Assembly: GCA_044221335.1 (NCBI GenBank)
Contig: JBGAPI010000054.1
Coordinates: 1-37,000 of the forward strand
Length of the DNA: 37,000 bases
Direction of reading: 5' to 3'
Origin: JBGAPI01 sp044221335
Lineage (GTDB): Bacteria; Pseudomonadota; Gammaproteobacteria; Xanthomonadales; Ahniellaceae
The notes beneath the pieces were generated by a model, which had not been told where the DNA came from, did no database searches, and was given only the letters and a program-made list of their open reading frames with translations. Shown here in pieces: positions 1-10,800 of the stretch. Positions within the stretch are counted from its first letter, which is position 1, and every line of letters begins with the position of its first letter. Both the position numbers and the translations under genes were made by a program.

Positions 1-1290
1 CGCGGTCAGCTGGGTGTTGATGCCGCGGAACGTCGTCGTGCCCGCTCCGGCGATCGTGATGCCGCCGACGGTGTTGTTGGAGATGGCAACGACGCCGGCC
101 GTACCGGTACCGGCAAGGATTCCGGTGAAGACGGCGCCCGCGCCGCCCCCCGTCCAGGTGATGCTGCCCGTGGTGCTCGAGCTTCCGATCGTATTGCCGG
201 TGACGGTGCCGACATTCATCGAGCCGGTGACCGCCGAGATGCCGGCGTTGATCGCGGAGGTCGATGACGTCGTGATCGCGATGTTGCGGATCGTATTGTT
301 CTGCAGGCTCGAGGCCGTCGCCGTACCCACCGACATGCGGATACCGATGAACGTGTGTGTCGTGGCGCCGGTCTGCGTCCACGGCGTGCCGCCGGCCGAG
401 GCCGCATTGCCGCCGATGAAGTTGTTGCTGATGTTGAAGTTGATGCCGGTCGTGTCGGCGATCGAAATGCCGATGAATCCGCCACTCGCCACCATCGTCC
501 GCGACGCCGTCTGGTAGAGGCTGTTGCCGGTGATCGTCCAGTCCGTGCTGCCCGACGCGATCACGCCATTACCGATCACGGCTCCCGCGTTGTAGAAATC
601 GAAGATGTTGTTGTTGGTGATCTGGATGCCGCTGTTCCGGGTCGTCAGCGTCGTCGTGGTGCCGCTGGAGAAGATGCCATTGGTAGCGAAGGTCGCGCCG
701 GCTGGGCCGATGTTGCAGGCGGTGATCGTGTTGTTGTCGTTGCCCGTGGTCGTGCCGGTGCCGAAGATGATGGTGCCGGTGGAGACACCTGTTCCCGCGC
801 CGTTGATGGTCGCGTTCTGGACGATGTTTCCGGTCGCGTCGCCGATGAAGCGGATCGTCGACGTACCGGCAGTCGCCGACACGGTGGTATTGACCATCGT
901 GAGGGAATTGCCTCCGCTGTTGAGGCCGTCGATGGTGACGTTGTCGGCGCCCGACAAGTCGATCAGGGGTGAGCCGGCCGTCGTCGCGCCCGTGATGGTG
1001 CGGGTCCCTGACGGCGTCAACGCGATGCTGGTGTAGGACGCAGCACCGCTTCCGCTCGCGTTGAGCACCGCCGACGTCGAACCTTCGTTCGTGTCACCGA
1101 CCACGGAGATCGTGATCGCCCCGGTGTGAGTTCCGGCGTTGATCGCGGCGAACGCCGCGCCGAGCGTCGGGTAGCTCGCGGGATTCGGGCTGACGTTGAC
1201 GTTCTGCGCGAACGCCGGCGCCGCGGCGCCGAGCGTGATCGCCAACAGGATGCGTGCCCAGAACCGCGATTCGGAGTGCCGGATATTCAT
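1..1290 (-). CDS. Secreted beta-helix protein, N-terminal part (runs off the window)
   Basis: This is the first 430 codons of a gene read leftwards and cut by the window edge. It starts at the ATG ending at 1290, preceded by AGGGGA as a ribosome binding site. Residues 1-28 form a Sec signal peptide (ARILLAITLGAAAPAFA, cleavage before Gln29). The rest is Asn/Thr/Gly-rich with repeated strand-turn units such as NNTI and DNVTIDGLN, typical of right-handed parallel beta-helix surface proteins. It is closely related over its whole visible length to the N-terminus of the giant protein at 1819-11283, for example in the shared segment LGAAF.AINAGTHTGA. The two are tandem paralogues. The missing C-terminus probably also carries repeats, but that cannot be seen. 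A cell-surface or secreted role is inferred; no enzymatic motif is visible. Confidence 0.85.
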   Translation of the reverse strand, partial: MNIRHSESRFWARILLAITLGAAAPAFAQNVNVSPNPASYPTLGAAFAAINAGTHTGAITISVVGDTNEGSTSAVLNASGSGAASYTSIALTPSGTRTITGATTAGSPLIDLSGADNVTIDGLNSGGNSLTMVNTTVSATAGTSTIRFIGDATGNIVQNATINGAGTGVSTGTIIFGTGTTTGNDNNTITACNIGPAGATFATNGIFSSGTTTTLTTRNSGIQITNNNIFDFYNAGAVIGNGVIASGSTDWTITGNSLYQTASRTMVASGGFIGISIADTTGINFNISNNFIGGNAASAGGTPWTQTGATTHTFIGIRMSVGTATASSLQNNTIRNIAITTSSTSAINAGISAVTGSMNVGTVTGNTIGSSSTTGSITWTGGGAGAVFTGILAGTGTAGVVAISNNTVGGITIAGAGTTTFRGINTQLTA

Positions 1291-1409
1291 GGAGTCCCCT
1301 GGAAAGTGCCGCACATGCACAGGCACGTCAGGCGTTGCGTCCGGCGTGCGATGGATTCGGTTTGGCTAGGCTGGAGCGCCGGTCCCGGCGTCAACCCGAG
1401 TTGAGATCG

Positions 1410-1430
1410 TCGCTGCCCTCCCGGCAGCGA
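1410..1430. promoter_or_regulatory. Hairpin in the 5' region of the first beta-helix gene
   Basis: A perfect 8-bp inverted repeat (TCGCTGCC / GGCAGCGA, 5-nt loop) lies about 120 bp upstream of the start at 1290. It would fall in a long leader or close to the promoter. No U-tract follows it on either strand, so it is not a standard terminator. The rest of 1291-1655 holds no gene that I can support. It contains a locally AT-richer stretch (about 1580-1660) and an 11-bp palindrome TTTCCGGGAAA at 1643-1653 that could belong to the promoter. Confidence 0.35.
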
Positions 1431-1655
1431 TTCGACACGTCTTGCCCCGCATACGCCCTCCCCCAAAGAAGCGGATATGCCTGACGCACCGTGATTGCGG
1501 GGGCTACGGAAAGGCTCCAAGCCGTGCTCCGCGATGCTGCGATGCGTCACTTCGACGACCGAAAGCTCGCCGAGTCTAAGGATCAGTTTAACCACACCGG
1601 ACGGGCCCGGAGCTACAACTTCTTGCGGGGATGTTGGAATTGTTTCCGGGAAAGT

Positions 1656-1781
1656 TGAGGGAGCGGCGCGAGCCGCGATGTGGGAGAGGCGCGAGCCCGG
1701 ACCGGAACGCTGGACCGAGCCGAAGGGCATCGGGGCTCGCGCCCCTCCCACAATAGCGACGGGGCCAGCGCCCCTCCCACA
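1656..1781. repeat. Cluster of four REP-type palindromic units
   Basis: Four related units lie in a row, two in each orientation. Two are on the plus strand at about 1656-1679 (GGGAGCGGCGCGAGCCGCGA) and 1680-1700 (GTGGGAGAGGCGCGAGCCC). Two are on the minus strand at 1728-1752 (GTGGGAGGGGCGCGAGCCCC) and 1758-1781 (GTGGGAGGGGCGCTGGCCCC). Each has a GTGGGAG-like head and a short GC-rich palindrome. This is the architecture of REP elements scattered through Lysobacterales genomes, and a similar unit recurs at 30611. The cluster sits just downstream of the giant gene, in the usual extragenic position. Confidence 0.75.
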
Positions 1782-1786
1782 AACGA

Positions 1787-1813
1787 CTGGGGGCCGGTTT
1801 TGCCGGCCCCCAG
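1787..1813 (-). terminator. Hairpin terminator of the giant repeat gene
   Basis: A perfect 11-bp stem (CTGGGGGCCGG / CCGGCCCCCAG) with a 5-nt loop begins 5 nt beyond the TGA at 1819-1821. On the minus strand it is followed by TCGTTTGT, a weak T-rich tail. Position and stem strength fit an intrinsic terminator for the leftward gene. Confidence 0.75.
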
Positions 1814-1818
1814 GTTGC

Positions 1819-4800
1819 TCAGTGCTCGACCTTGAGGTCGCTCCGCACTCTGTCAGCTCCACCGGCACTGCGGACACCGGTCCACTCGAAGCTGACGTGA
1901 TCGCCGCGTTCGAATCGGGTCCACAGGCCGACCGTGCGACCGCCGTTCGCGTCGATCTGCAGTACGCGGGCCTGCGGGTGGCCATCGGCGCGGCGGATCT
2001 CGATCACCACTCGGGTGGCGCCGATGTCGAACTGGATCGCATCGGTCGGCTGCTCGTCGATCGCCAGGCCGTCGAGGGCGGCGGTGGTCAGCGGCATGGA
2101 CTTGCTTTCGCCCGCGTTCGCCGACGGCAGCTTGAGCGCCAGCAGCAGGGCCGACGGATCCTCGAAGCCGTCCTTGAACACGTCGGTGCCGTTGGTGACC
2201 GACGACGCGTTGTTGGACGGATCGGAATCGGACGCTCCCACCGGCACGGCGACCATGGCGTCGTTGGTGATGACGCCCGAGATCGGCACCGGGATCGTGC
2301 CGACGATGGAGTAGATCAGCTGCGCGTTGCCCGGCAGGTCGACCTGTTCGTCGATGTCGCCGGTGCCGCTCGCGGTGCAGGTCGCGCCGCGGAAGGCATC
2401 ACAGGTCCAGCTGACGTTGGTGACCAGGGCCGGCATGAGGTCCGTCACGCGGGCCCCCGGCGTCGGGTTGCTGCCGCGGTTGTTGACCACCAGCGTATAG
2501 CGGATCAAGCCCACGTCCGCCTGCGCCAGCGAGCTGGTCTTCACGATCGACAGGTCGGTGTCGTTGCCGACGGTGATCGTGAAGGTCTGGTCGGTCGAGG
2601 TGTCGAGGCCGCCGTTGGCCGTGCCGCCGTTGTCGTGGATCGCGACCGTGAACTGCGCGCTGCCGGTGACGCCGGTCAGCGTGTAGGACAGCGTGCCGTC
2701 GAAGCTCACTGCGGTCGAGCTGACGATGCTGTTCGGATCGCTGATCTTGGTCACGATGAAGTCGACACTCTGTGCGGACTCGTTGGCCGGACCCGCGCTG
2801 ATCGCCGTCGCCCAATTCGGCACCAGCACCAGCCCGGCATTGCCGCCGGCACGAAGCTGGTCGACGCCCTTGGTGAAGCTCGGAACGTCGTTCACCGGCA
2901 GCACGACCACGGTGAAGCTGGCGTCAGTGCTCATGTTGTCGGCGTCGGTGACGCGCAGGGTGACGGTGACCGGACCGCCGAAGGCATCCGGTACCGGCGC
3001 GACACTGACCGCGCGGGCTGAGCCGCTACCGCTCGTGATGATGTTGGCGAGCGGGATGATCGCCGTATTGCTGGAGGAAACCACGGACAGCGTCAGATTG
3101 GCCGCGGGGGTCTGGACGTCGCCGACGGTGACAGGGAGCCCGCCGGCGCCGTTGTCCTCGAAGAGCGTCTGCGACGGCGGCGCGGTGATCGTCGGCGGGG
3201 TCAGCAGGCCGTTGCCGGTCAGCGTGATCGTGCCGCTGCCCGGCGCATCCGCCGTCACGGTCAGCACCTGGTTCGAAGCACCGGACGCGGTCGGCGCGTA
3301 GGTGTAGGTCAGCGTGCAGCTCGCACCATTGGCGATCGTGATCGGCGTCGCCGAGCAGGTGCCGCCGGTCAACGCGAACGGCGCGGTCGCAGCGGTCAAC
3401 GTGGTCACGTTCAGCGGCGCCGTACCGGTGTTCGACAGGGTGACCGTCTGCGGCGCGCTGGTCGTGCTCACCGTCACCGTGCCGAACGGAACCGTGGTCG
3501 GCGAGATCCCCAGGATGCCCTGGATGCCGGTACCCGAGAGGCCGATCGTGCCGCTGCCGGTGCCGCTCGAGGTCACCGTCAGGGTCTGATTCGATGTCGT
3601 CGGCGAGGTCGGCGCGAAGGTGTAGGTCAGCGTGCAGCTGGCGTTGACGGCCAGCGTGATCGGCGTCGCCGAGCAGGTGCCACCGGACAGTGCGAACGGC
3701 GCCGCCGCCGCGGTGAGTGCGGTGACCTGCAAGGAGGCCGTGCCGTTGTTCGACAGCGTCACCGTCTGCGCCGTGCTGGTCGTGCCGACCAGCTGGTTGC
3801 CGAACGGAACCGTCGACGGCGAGATCACCAGGTTGCCCTGGATACCGGTGCCGGACAGCGCGATGGTGCCGCTGCCGGTGCCGCTCGAGGTCACCGTCAG
3901 CGTCTGGTTCGACGTCACCGTAGCCGTCGGCGCGAAGGTGTAGGTCAGCGTGCAGCTGGCGTTGACCGCGAGCGTGATCGGCGTCGCCGAGCAGGTGCCG
4001 CCGGAGCGCGCGAACGGCGCCGTGGCCGCGGTCAGCGTGGTGACTTGCAGCGAGGCGGTGCCGTTGTTCGACAGCGTCACCGTCTGCGCCGAGCTCGTCG
4101 TGCCGACCAGCTGGTTGCCGAACGGAACCGTCGTCGGCGAGATCACCAGATTGCCCTGGATGCCGGTGCCCGACAACGTGATGGTGCCGCTGCCCGTGCC
4201 ACTGGAGGCGACCGACAGCAACTGGCTGAACGGACCGGTCGCAGTCGGCGCGAAGGTGTAGGTCAACGTGCAGCTGGCGTTGACGGCCAGCGTGATCGGC
4301 GTCGCCGAGCAGGTGCCGCCGGTCAGCGCGAACGGCGCCGTCGCCACGCTCAGCGTGGTGACCTGCAGCGAGGCGGTGCCGTTGTTCGACAGCGTCACCG
4401 TCTGCGCCGAGCTCGTCGTGCCGACCAGCTGGTTGCCGAATGGAACCGTCGTGGGCGAGATCACCAGGTTGCCCTGGATGCCGGTGCCCGACAGGCCGAT
4501 GGTGCCGCTGCCCGTGCCGCTCGAGGTCACCGTCAGCGTCTGGCTGAACGGACCGGTCGCGGCCGGCGCGAAGGTGTAGGTCAACGTGCAGCTGGCGTTG
4601 ACGGCCAGTGTGATCGGCGTCGCCGAGCAGGTGCCGCCCGACAGCGCGAACGGCGCCGCCGCCGCGGTCAGCGCGGTGACCTGCAGCGAGGCCGTTCCGT
4701 TGTTCGACAGCGTGACCGTCTGCGCCGAACTCGTCGTTCCCACCAGCTGGTTGCCGAACGGGACCGTCGTCGGCGAGATCACCAGATTGCCCTGGATACC

Positions 4801-7800
4801 GGTACCCGACAGGCCGATGGTGCCGCTGCCGGTGCCACTGGAGGTGACCGTGAGGGTCTGGCTGACCGCGCCCGTCGTCGACGGAGTGAAGGTGTAGGTC
4901 AGCGTGCAGCTGGCGTTGACGGCCAGTGTGATCGGAGTCGCCGAGCAGGTGCCGCCCGACAGCGCGAACGGCGCCGCCGCCGCGGTCAGCGCGGTGACCT
5001 GCAGCGAGGCCGTGCCGTTGTTCGACAGCGTCACCGTCTGCGCGCCGCTGGTGGTGCCGACCAGCTGGTTGCCGAACGGGACCGACGTCGGCGAGATCGT
5101 AAGGTTGCCCTGGATGCCGGTTCCGGACAGCGCGATCGTGCCGCTGCCGGTGCCGCTCGAAGTGACCGTGAGCGTCTGGCTCGAGGTCGTCGTCGAGCTC
5201 GGCGTGAAGGTATAGGTCAGCGTGCAACTGGCGTTGACGGCCAGCGTGATCGGCGTGGCCGAGCAGGTACCGCCGGAGCGCGCGAACGGCGCCGCGGCTG
5301 CGGTCAACGTCGTGACCTGCAGCGAGGCCGTGCCGTCGTTCGACAGCGTCACCGTCTGCGCGGCGCTGGTGGTGCCGACCAGCTGGTTGCCGAACGGAAT
5401 CGTGGTCGGCGAGATCGTCAGGTTGCCCTGGATGCCGGTGCCCGACAGGCCGATGGTGCCGCTGCCGGTGCCGCTGGAGGTGACCGTCAGCGTCTGGCTC
5501 GAACTCACCGTCGAGGTCGGCGAGTAGGTGTAGGTCAGCGTGCAGCTGGCGCCGGCGGCGAGCGTGATCGGCGTCGCCGAGCAAGTGCCGGCGCCGGTCT
5601 GCGCGAACGGGGCCGCAGCCACGGTCAGGAAAGTGACCTGCAGCGACGCCGTGCCGTTGTTCGACAGCGTCACTGTCTGCGCTGCGCTGGTCGTGCCGAC
5701 CAGCTGGTTGCCGAAGGCTACCGTCGTCGGCGAGATCGCAAGGTTGCCCTGGATGCCGGTGCCGGTCAGCGCGATCGAGCTGTTGCCGGTGCCGCTCGAG
5801 GCCACCGTCAGCGTCTGGCTGGCCGCGCCGGTCGTCGACGGAGAGAAGGTGTAGGTCAGCGTGCAGCTGGCGTTGACGGCGAGCGTGAACGGCGCCGTCG
5901 AGCAGGTGCCGCCGGTCTTGGCGAACGGAGCGGTCGCGGCGGTCAGCGCGGTCACGTCGAGCGAGGCGGTGCCGTTGTTGGTCAGCGTCACCGTCTGCGC
6001 CGCACTGGTCGTGCCCACCAGCTGGTTGCCGAAGGCCACCGTCGTCGGCGAGATCGACAGGTTGCCCTGGATGCCGGTGCCGGTCAGCGCGATCGAGCTG
6101 TCGCCGGTGCCGCTCGAGGCCACCGTCAACGCCTGGCTGGCCGCGCCGGTCGTCGACGGAGAGAAGGTGTAGGTCAGCGTGCAGCTCGCGTTGACGGCGA
6201 GCGTGAACGGCACCGCCGTGCAGGTGCCGCCGGTCTGCGCGAACGGCGCAGTCGCCGCCGTCAGTGCGGTCACGTCGAGAGAGGCCGTGCCGTTGTTGGT
6301 CAGCGTCACCGTCTGTGCCGTGCTGGTCGTACCGACCAGCTGGTTGCCGAAGGCCACCGTCGTCGGCGAGATCGTCAGGTTGCCCTGGATGCCGGTACCC
6401 GACAGCTCGATCGTGCCCGAGCCTGACGCGCTTGAGGTCACGGTCAGTGTCTGGCTCGAGGTCGTCGTCGAGGTCGGCGCGAACGTGTAGATCAGCGTGC
6501 AGCTGTCGCTGGGGGCGAGCGTGATCGGCACCGCCGAGCAGCTGCCACCCGACAACGCGAACGGCGCCGCTGCCGCGGTGAGCGCGGTGACTTGCAGCGA
6601 AGACGTGCCGTCGTTCGACAGCGTCACCGTCTGCGCCGCGCTGGTCGTGCCGACCAGCTGATTACCGAAGGCCACCGTCGTCGGCGAGATCACCAGGTTG
6701 CCCTGCACGCCGATTCCACTCAGCGTGAAGGAGGTGTCGCCGGTCCCATCGGAGCTCACCGCCAGGGTCTGGCTGGCCAAGAAGGTCCCCGTCGGCGCGA
6801 AGGTATAGATCAGCGTGCAGCTGGCGCTTGCGGCGATCGTGAACGGCGTCGCCGCGCAGGTGCCGCCCGTCCGCGCGAACGGCAACGTGGCGTCATCGAG
6901 GGTGGTGACGTCCAGGGCGACCGTGCCGGTGTTCGACAGGGTGACGGTCCGGCCCGCGCTGGTCGTGCCGACCAGCTGGCTGCCGAAGCTCACGGTGGCC
7001 GGCGAGATCGACAGGTTGCCGCGCGCGCCTGTTCCGTTGAGAACAAACGGCGAATTGCCACCGGCATCGTCCACGGCGAACAAGGTCTCGGTGAAGTTTC
7101 CTGCCGAGATCGGTGTGAACGTGTAGGCCAAAGTGCAGCTGGCCCCCGCCGTCAGGGTGATAGGCACCGCGGAGCAGCTGCCACTCGCCGGAACGAAATC
7201 AAACGGAGTGTTCGGGACCGTCACCGAGGTCACCTGCAGGGTGGCGCCGCCGGTGTTGGTCAGGGTCACCATCTGCGCCGGGCTGGTAGCACCCACGCGA
7301 ACTGTGCCGAACACGACGTTCGTCGGTGCGATCAGCAGTGAACCGGTGACGCCGTTGCCGGTCAGGGAAATCGGCCCGCCGCCCGGGGAATCCGCCGTCA
7401 CCATGATCGTCTGCCCGGCGGCGCCTGCCGCGGTCGGCGAGAACGTGTAGGTCAGCGTGCAGTTGGCACCCGCCGCAATGGTGATCGGTACGGCCGTGCA
7501 ACTGCCGTCGCCGGTCTGCGCGAAGGGCGCCGTCGCGGAGGTCAGGGAGGTCACCATGAGCGAAGCCGTGCCGGTATTCGACAGGGTGATCGCCTGCACC
7601 GCGCTGGTGGTGCCGACCGGCTGGTTGCCGAAGTCGTAGGAGGTCGGCGAGATCGACAGGTTGCCCTCGGTGCCGGTACCGCTGAGGTTCACGGTGAAGT
7701 TGCCGCCCAGGTCGTCGGCGATCGTCACCGAGGTGCTGAACGGGCCAGTGGCCGTCGGGGCGAAGGTGTAGTCGACGGTGCAGCTGGCACCTGCAGCCAA

Positions 7801-10800
7801 TGCGAAAGTCGGAGCACCGCAACTACCGCCGCTGCGCGCGAACGGCGCGCCGACGCCGGTCAGTGTCGTGACGTTGAGCGACGCGCCACCGGTGTTGCTG
7901 AGCGTCACCGTCTGCGCGGTGCTGGTGGTGCCTTTGCGCTGATTGCCGAACGCTACGGTGGTCGGCGAGACCGACAACGTGCCGGTGGCCGTGCCGGTGC
8001 CCTGCAGATCGAAACTGCCACCAGAAACGCTGGCGGCAACGTTGATCGTCTGGCTGGCAGCGCCGGCGGCGGTCGGGGCGAACTGGTAGTCCAGCGTGCA
8101 ACTGCTGCCGCCGGCGAGAACGAACGGAGTGGTCGCGCAGCTCCCACCGACCCGGGCGAAGGGTGCGGTGGCGGCGTCGATGGCGGTCACGGAGAGCGTG
8201 TCGTCACCGTCGTTGATCAGAGAGACCGACATCGTCGCGCTGGTGGAGCCGGTCGACACGTTGCCGAAATTGACGGTGCCCGGGTCGATCGCCAGGTGGC
8301 CCTGGATACCGGTGCCCTGCAGGGTGATCGTTCCGCTGCCGGCGGTGCCGGCGTCGACGTTCATCGAGTTGCTGAACAGGGCGCGGGACGCCGGACTGAA
8401 GCTGTAGCCGACGGTGCAACTGCCTCCCGGAAGCAGGGAGAACGGCGCACTGCCGCAGGTGCCGCCCGCCGTTGCGAACGGAGCAAGCGGGCTGTCCAGC
8501 GTTGCCACGGTCAGCGCGGCGTCACCGCTATTGGACAAGGTCTCGAACAGCGTCGCGCTGGTCGCCCCGACCGCGACACTGCCGAAGCTGATCGTCGGCT
8601 GGCCGATGACCAGTACGCCCTGCGTGCCGGTGCCCGACAGGCCGATGGTGCCGCTGCCCGGGGCGTTCGCCGTGACCGTCAAGGTCTGGCTGGCGGCGCC
8701 GGTGGCGGTCGGGCTGAAGGTGAAGTCGAGGGTGCAACTCCCACCGGAGGCGATGGTGATTGGGGGCGCGGAACAGCTGCCGCCGGAGCGTGCAAACGGC
8801 GCCGCGGCCGCGGTCAAGGTGGTGACCTGCAGCGGACCGTCGCCGGCGTTCGACAGGATCACCGTCCGCGTGGCGCTGGTGGTTCCGACCGGCTGGTTGC
8901 CGAAGGCGCGGCTGGTCGGCGTGATGGTCAACTGCCCCTGCACGACCTCGTCGGCACCGATGTCGATGTTGCTGGTGCCGCGGGTGTCGCCGTCGAAGTC
9001 GTCGGTCACGCCGACGTCGACGCCGGCGTTGATAGCGATCGAACTCACCGCCGTGTTGAGATGCAGGTTCGGCGTCGCGTTGGTCGGATCGAGGAACTGC
9101 GGATCCCCCTCGAAGCTGGCCGCGTCCTGCCCGACGGCGGTGCGCCAGGCGGCGAGGTCGGCGACGTCCGCGGAGTTGAAGAAGCCGAACACGCCGCCGC
9201 TGCCACTCGCCGAGTAGACGTTGTTGTTGATCGTGAGGCCGGTCGGATTCGGCGCCGTGCCGTTGATCTTGACCGCGTAGTTCTTGCCGGTCGCGCCGTT
9301 GTTGGCGCGGGCATTCACGAACAGGTTGTCTCGAAAACTGCGCGTAGCCCCCGTCGCGGTCCCGTTGAAGGCATAGGACGCGCCGGATCCGGCTGTCGGC
9401 GCACCACCGACGTACACACTGTTGTGGAAGAAGTTGTTGGTGCCGCTGCTCTCAAGTATGCCGTTGACCCCCGGAGCCCCTGCATTGGTTGCGACGGCGC
9501 CGAGCGCGTTCGGGATCCCCGCCCCGACGGCGATCATGTTGTTGCGGTAGACCGTCGTGCCACCCAGGGTGCGAAGGCCACTGACCTCGGCGGTCGCGGA
9601 AGTGGTCGCGCTGGTCAGGCCTTGGATGAGATTGCGCTCGACCACGTTGCCGGTCGATCCCGTGAACAGCACGCCGTAGACGGAAGTCGCAAGCGACGTA
9701 CTGGAATTCGAGAGACTGGAGATCGTGTTCTGCGACATCGAATTCGACGCCGTCGACGCGGAGACGAGGACGCCGATCACCGACGCCACCGTGGTCGCCC
9801 CGGTGCCACCGTTGTTGCTCAGGTTGCGGACCGTGTTCGAGGTCAGGGTGGCCGCCGCGGTGGTGTCGGTGAGACCAATCACCTGGGCGGTGGCGCCGGT
9901 CGCATTCAGGGAAATCGAATTCGCCGTCGTTCCGCCGACGAGGTTGGACGCGGCGGAAAAGGTCGATGTCGCCGGCGTGTTGGTGGCGCGGATGCCGTAG
10001 ACGACCGTCGCCGTCGCCGCCCCCAGGTTGGTCACCGACATCGACCCGATGGTGTTGGAGCTCGCGGTCCAGTTGTCGGCGCTGAAGTTGGCGATCGCGT
10101 GCACGTCGGTCGCCGTGCCCGTCGTCGTCGAATAGGTCAACGATCCGGTGCCGCTTTGGCTGCCGATGGTGTTCGACGTGGTCGACGCCAGGCCGTTCTG
10201 GACGACGATGCCGCTGAACGGGCTGCTGGTGCTCGTGCCGCTCGACGTCACACCGGTGAGGCTGATGCCGGCGATGGTGTTGTTGCTGATGGTGGTCAGC
10301 GCTCCACCGGTGATGCCATTGTAGAAAATGCCGGCGAAGCTGCCGGTCGAGCCGGACAGGGTGTAGGTGCCTGTCTGTGTGCTGCTGGCGTAGCCGATGA
10401 TATTGCCGGTGATGGTGAAGCCTTGGGCGCCGAAGAGAGCGGTCGCCGGAATGATCGTGATCGGTCGATGCGAGGCGCCCGTGGTCCAGGTACGAGAGGC
10501 CGTCTGGTAGAAGCGATTGTTGCTGATCGTCCAGGTGTTGCAGCCGTTGTTGATCGCGATGCCGGCGCTGGTGACCGCGGCGCCGAAGAAGTCGTGGATG
10601 TTGTTGTTGGTGACGACGATGCCACTGTTGTCGTTGGCGGTCGTGGATTGCGAGCCGTTGCCGAGGATCGCCTTGGTCGGCAGGTTGGCGCCGGCCGGCC
10701 CGATGTCGTTGTTCGAGATCGTGTTGTTGTCGTTGCCGTTGCCGGTGACGCTGTCGGTGCTGAAGAAGATCACCGCGCCGTTGGTGGCGACCGAACTCGA

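Noticed and set aside
1291..1655. Riboswitch in the long leader of the first beta-helix gene
   Set aside because: Only a simple hairpin at 1410-1430 is seen; none of the conserved cores of known riboswitches (for example c-di-GMP) can be recognised.
3300..6500. Regular plus-strand open frames of 101-104 codons beginning MQLALTASVIGVAEQVPP, one per repeat, and a 793-codon frame across the array
   Set aside because: They are mirror frames of the 318-bp coding repeat. High GC and strong codon bias of the minus-strand gene keep the complementary frames open, and the products are low-complexity and lack ribosome binding sites.
3202..8940. CRISPR-like regular repetition
   Set aside because: The period is 318 bp, there are no short repeat/unique spacer alternations, and the array is a continuous protein-coding frame.
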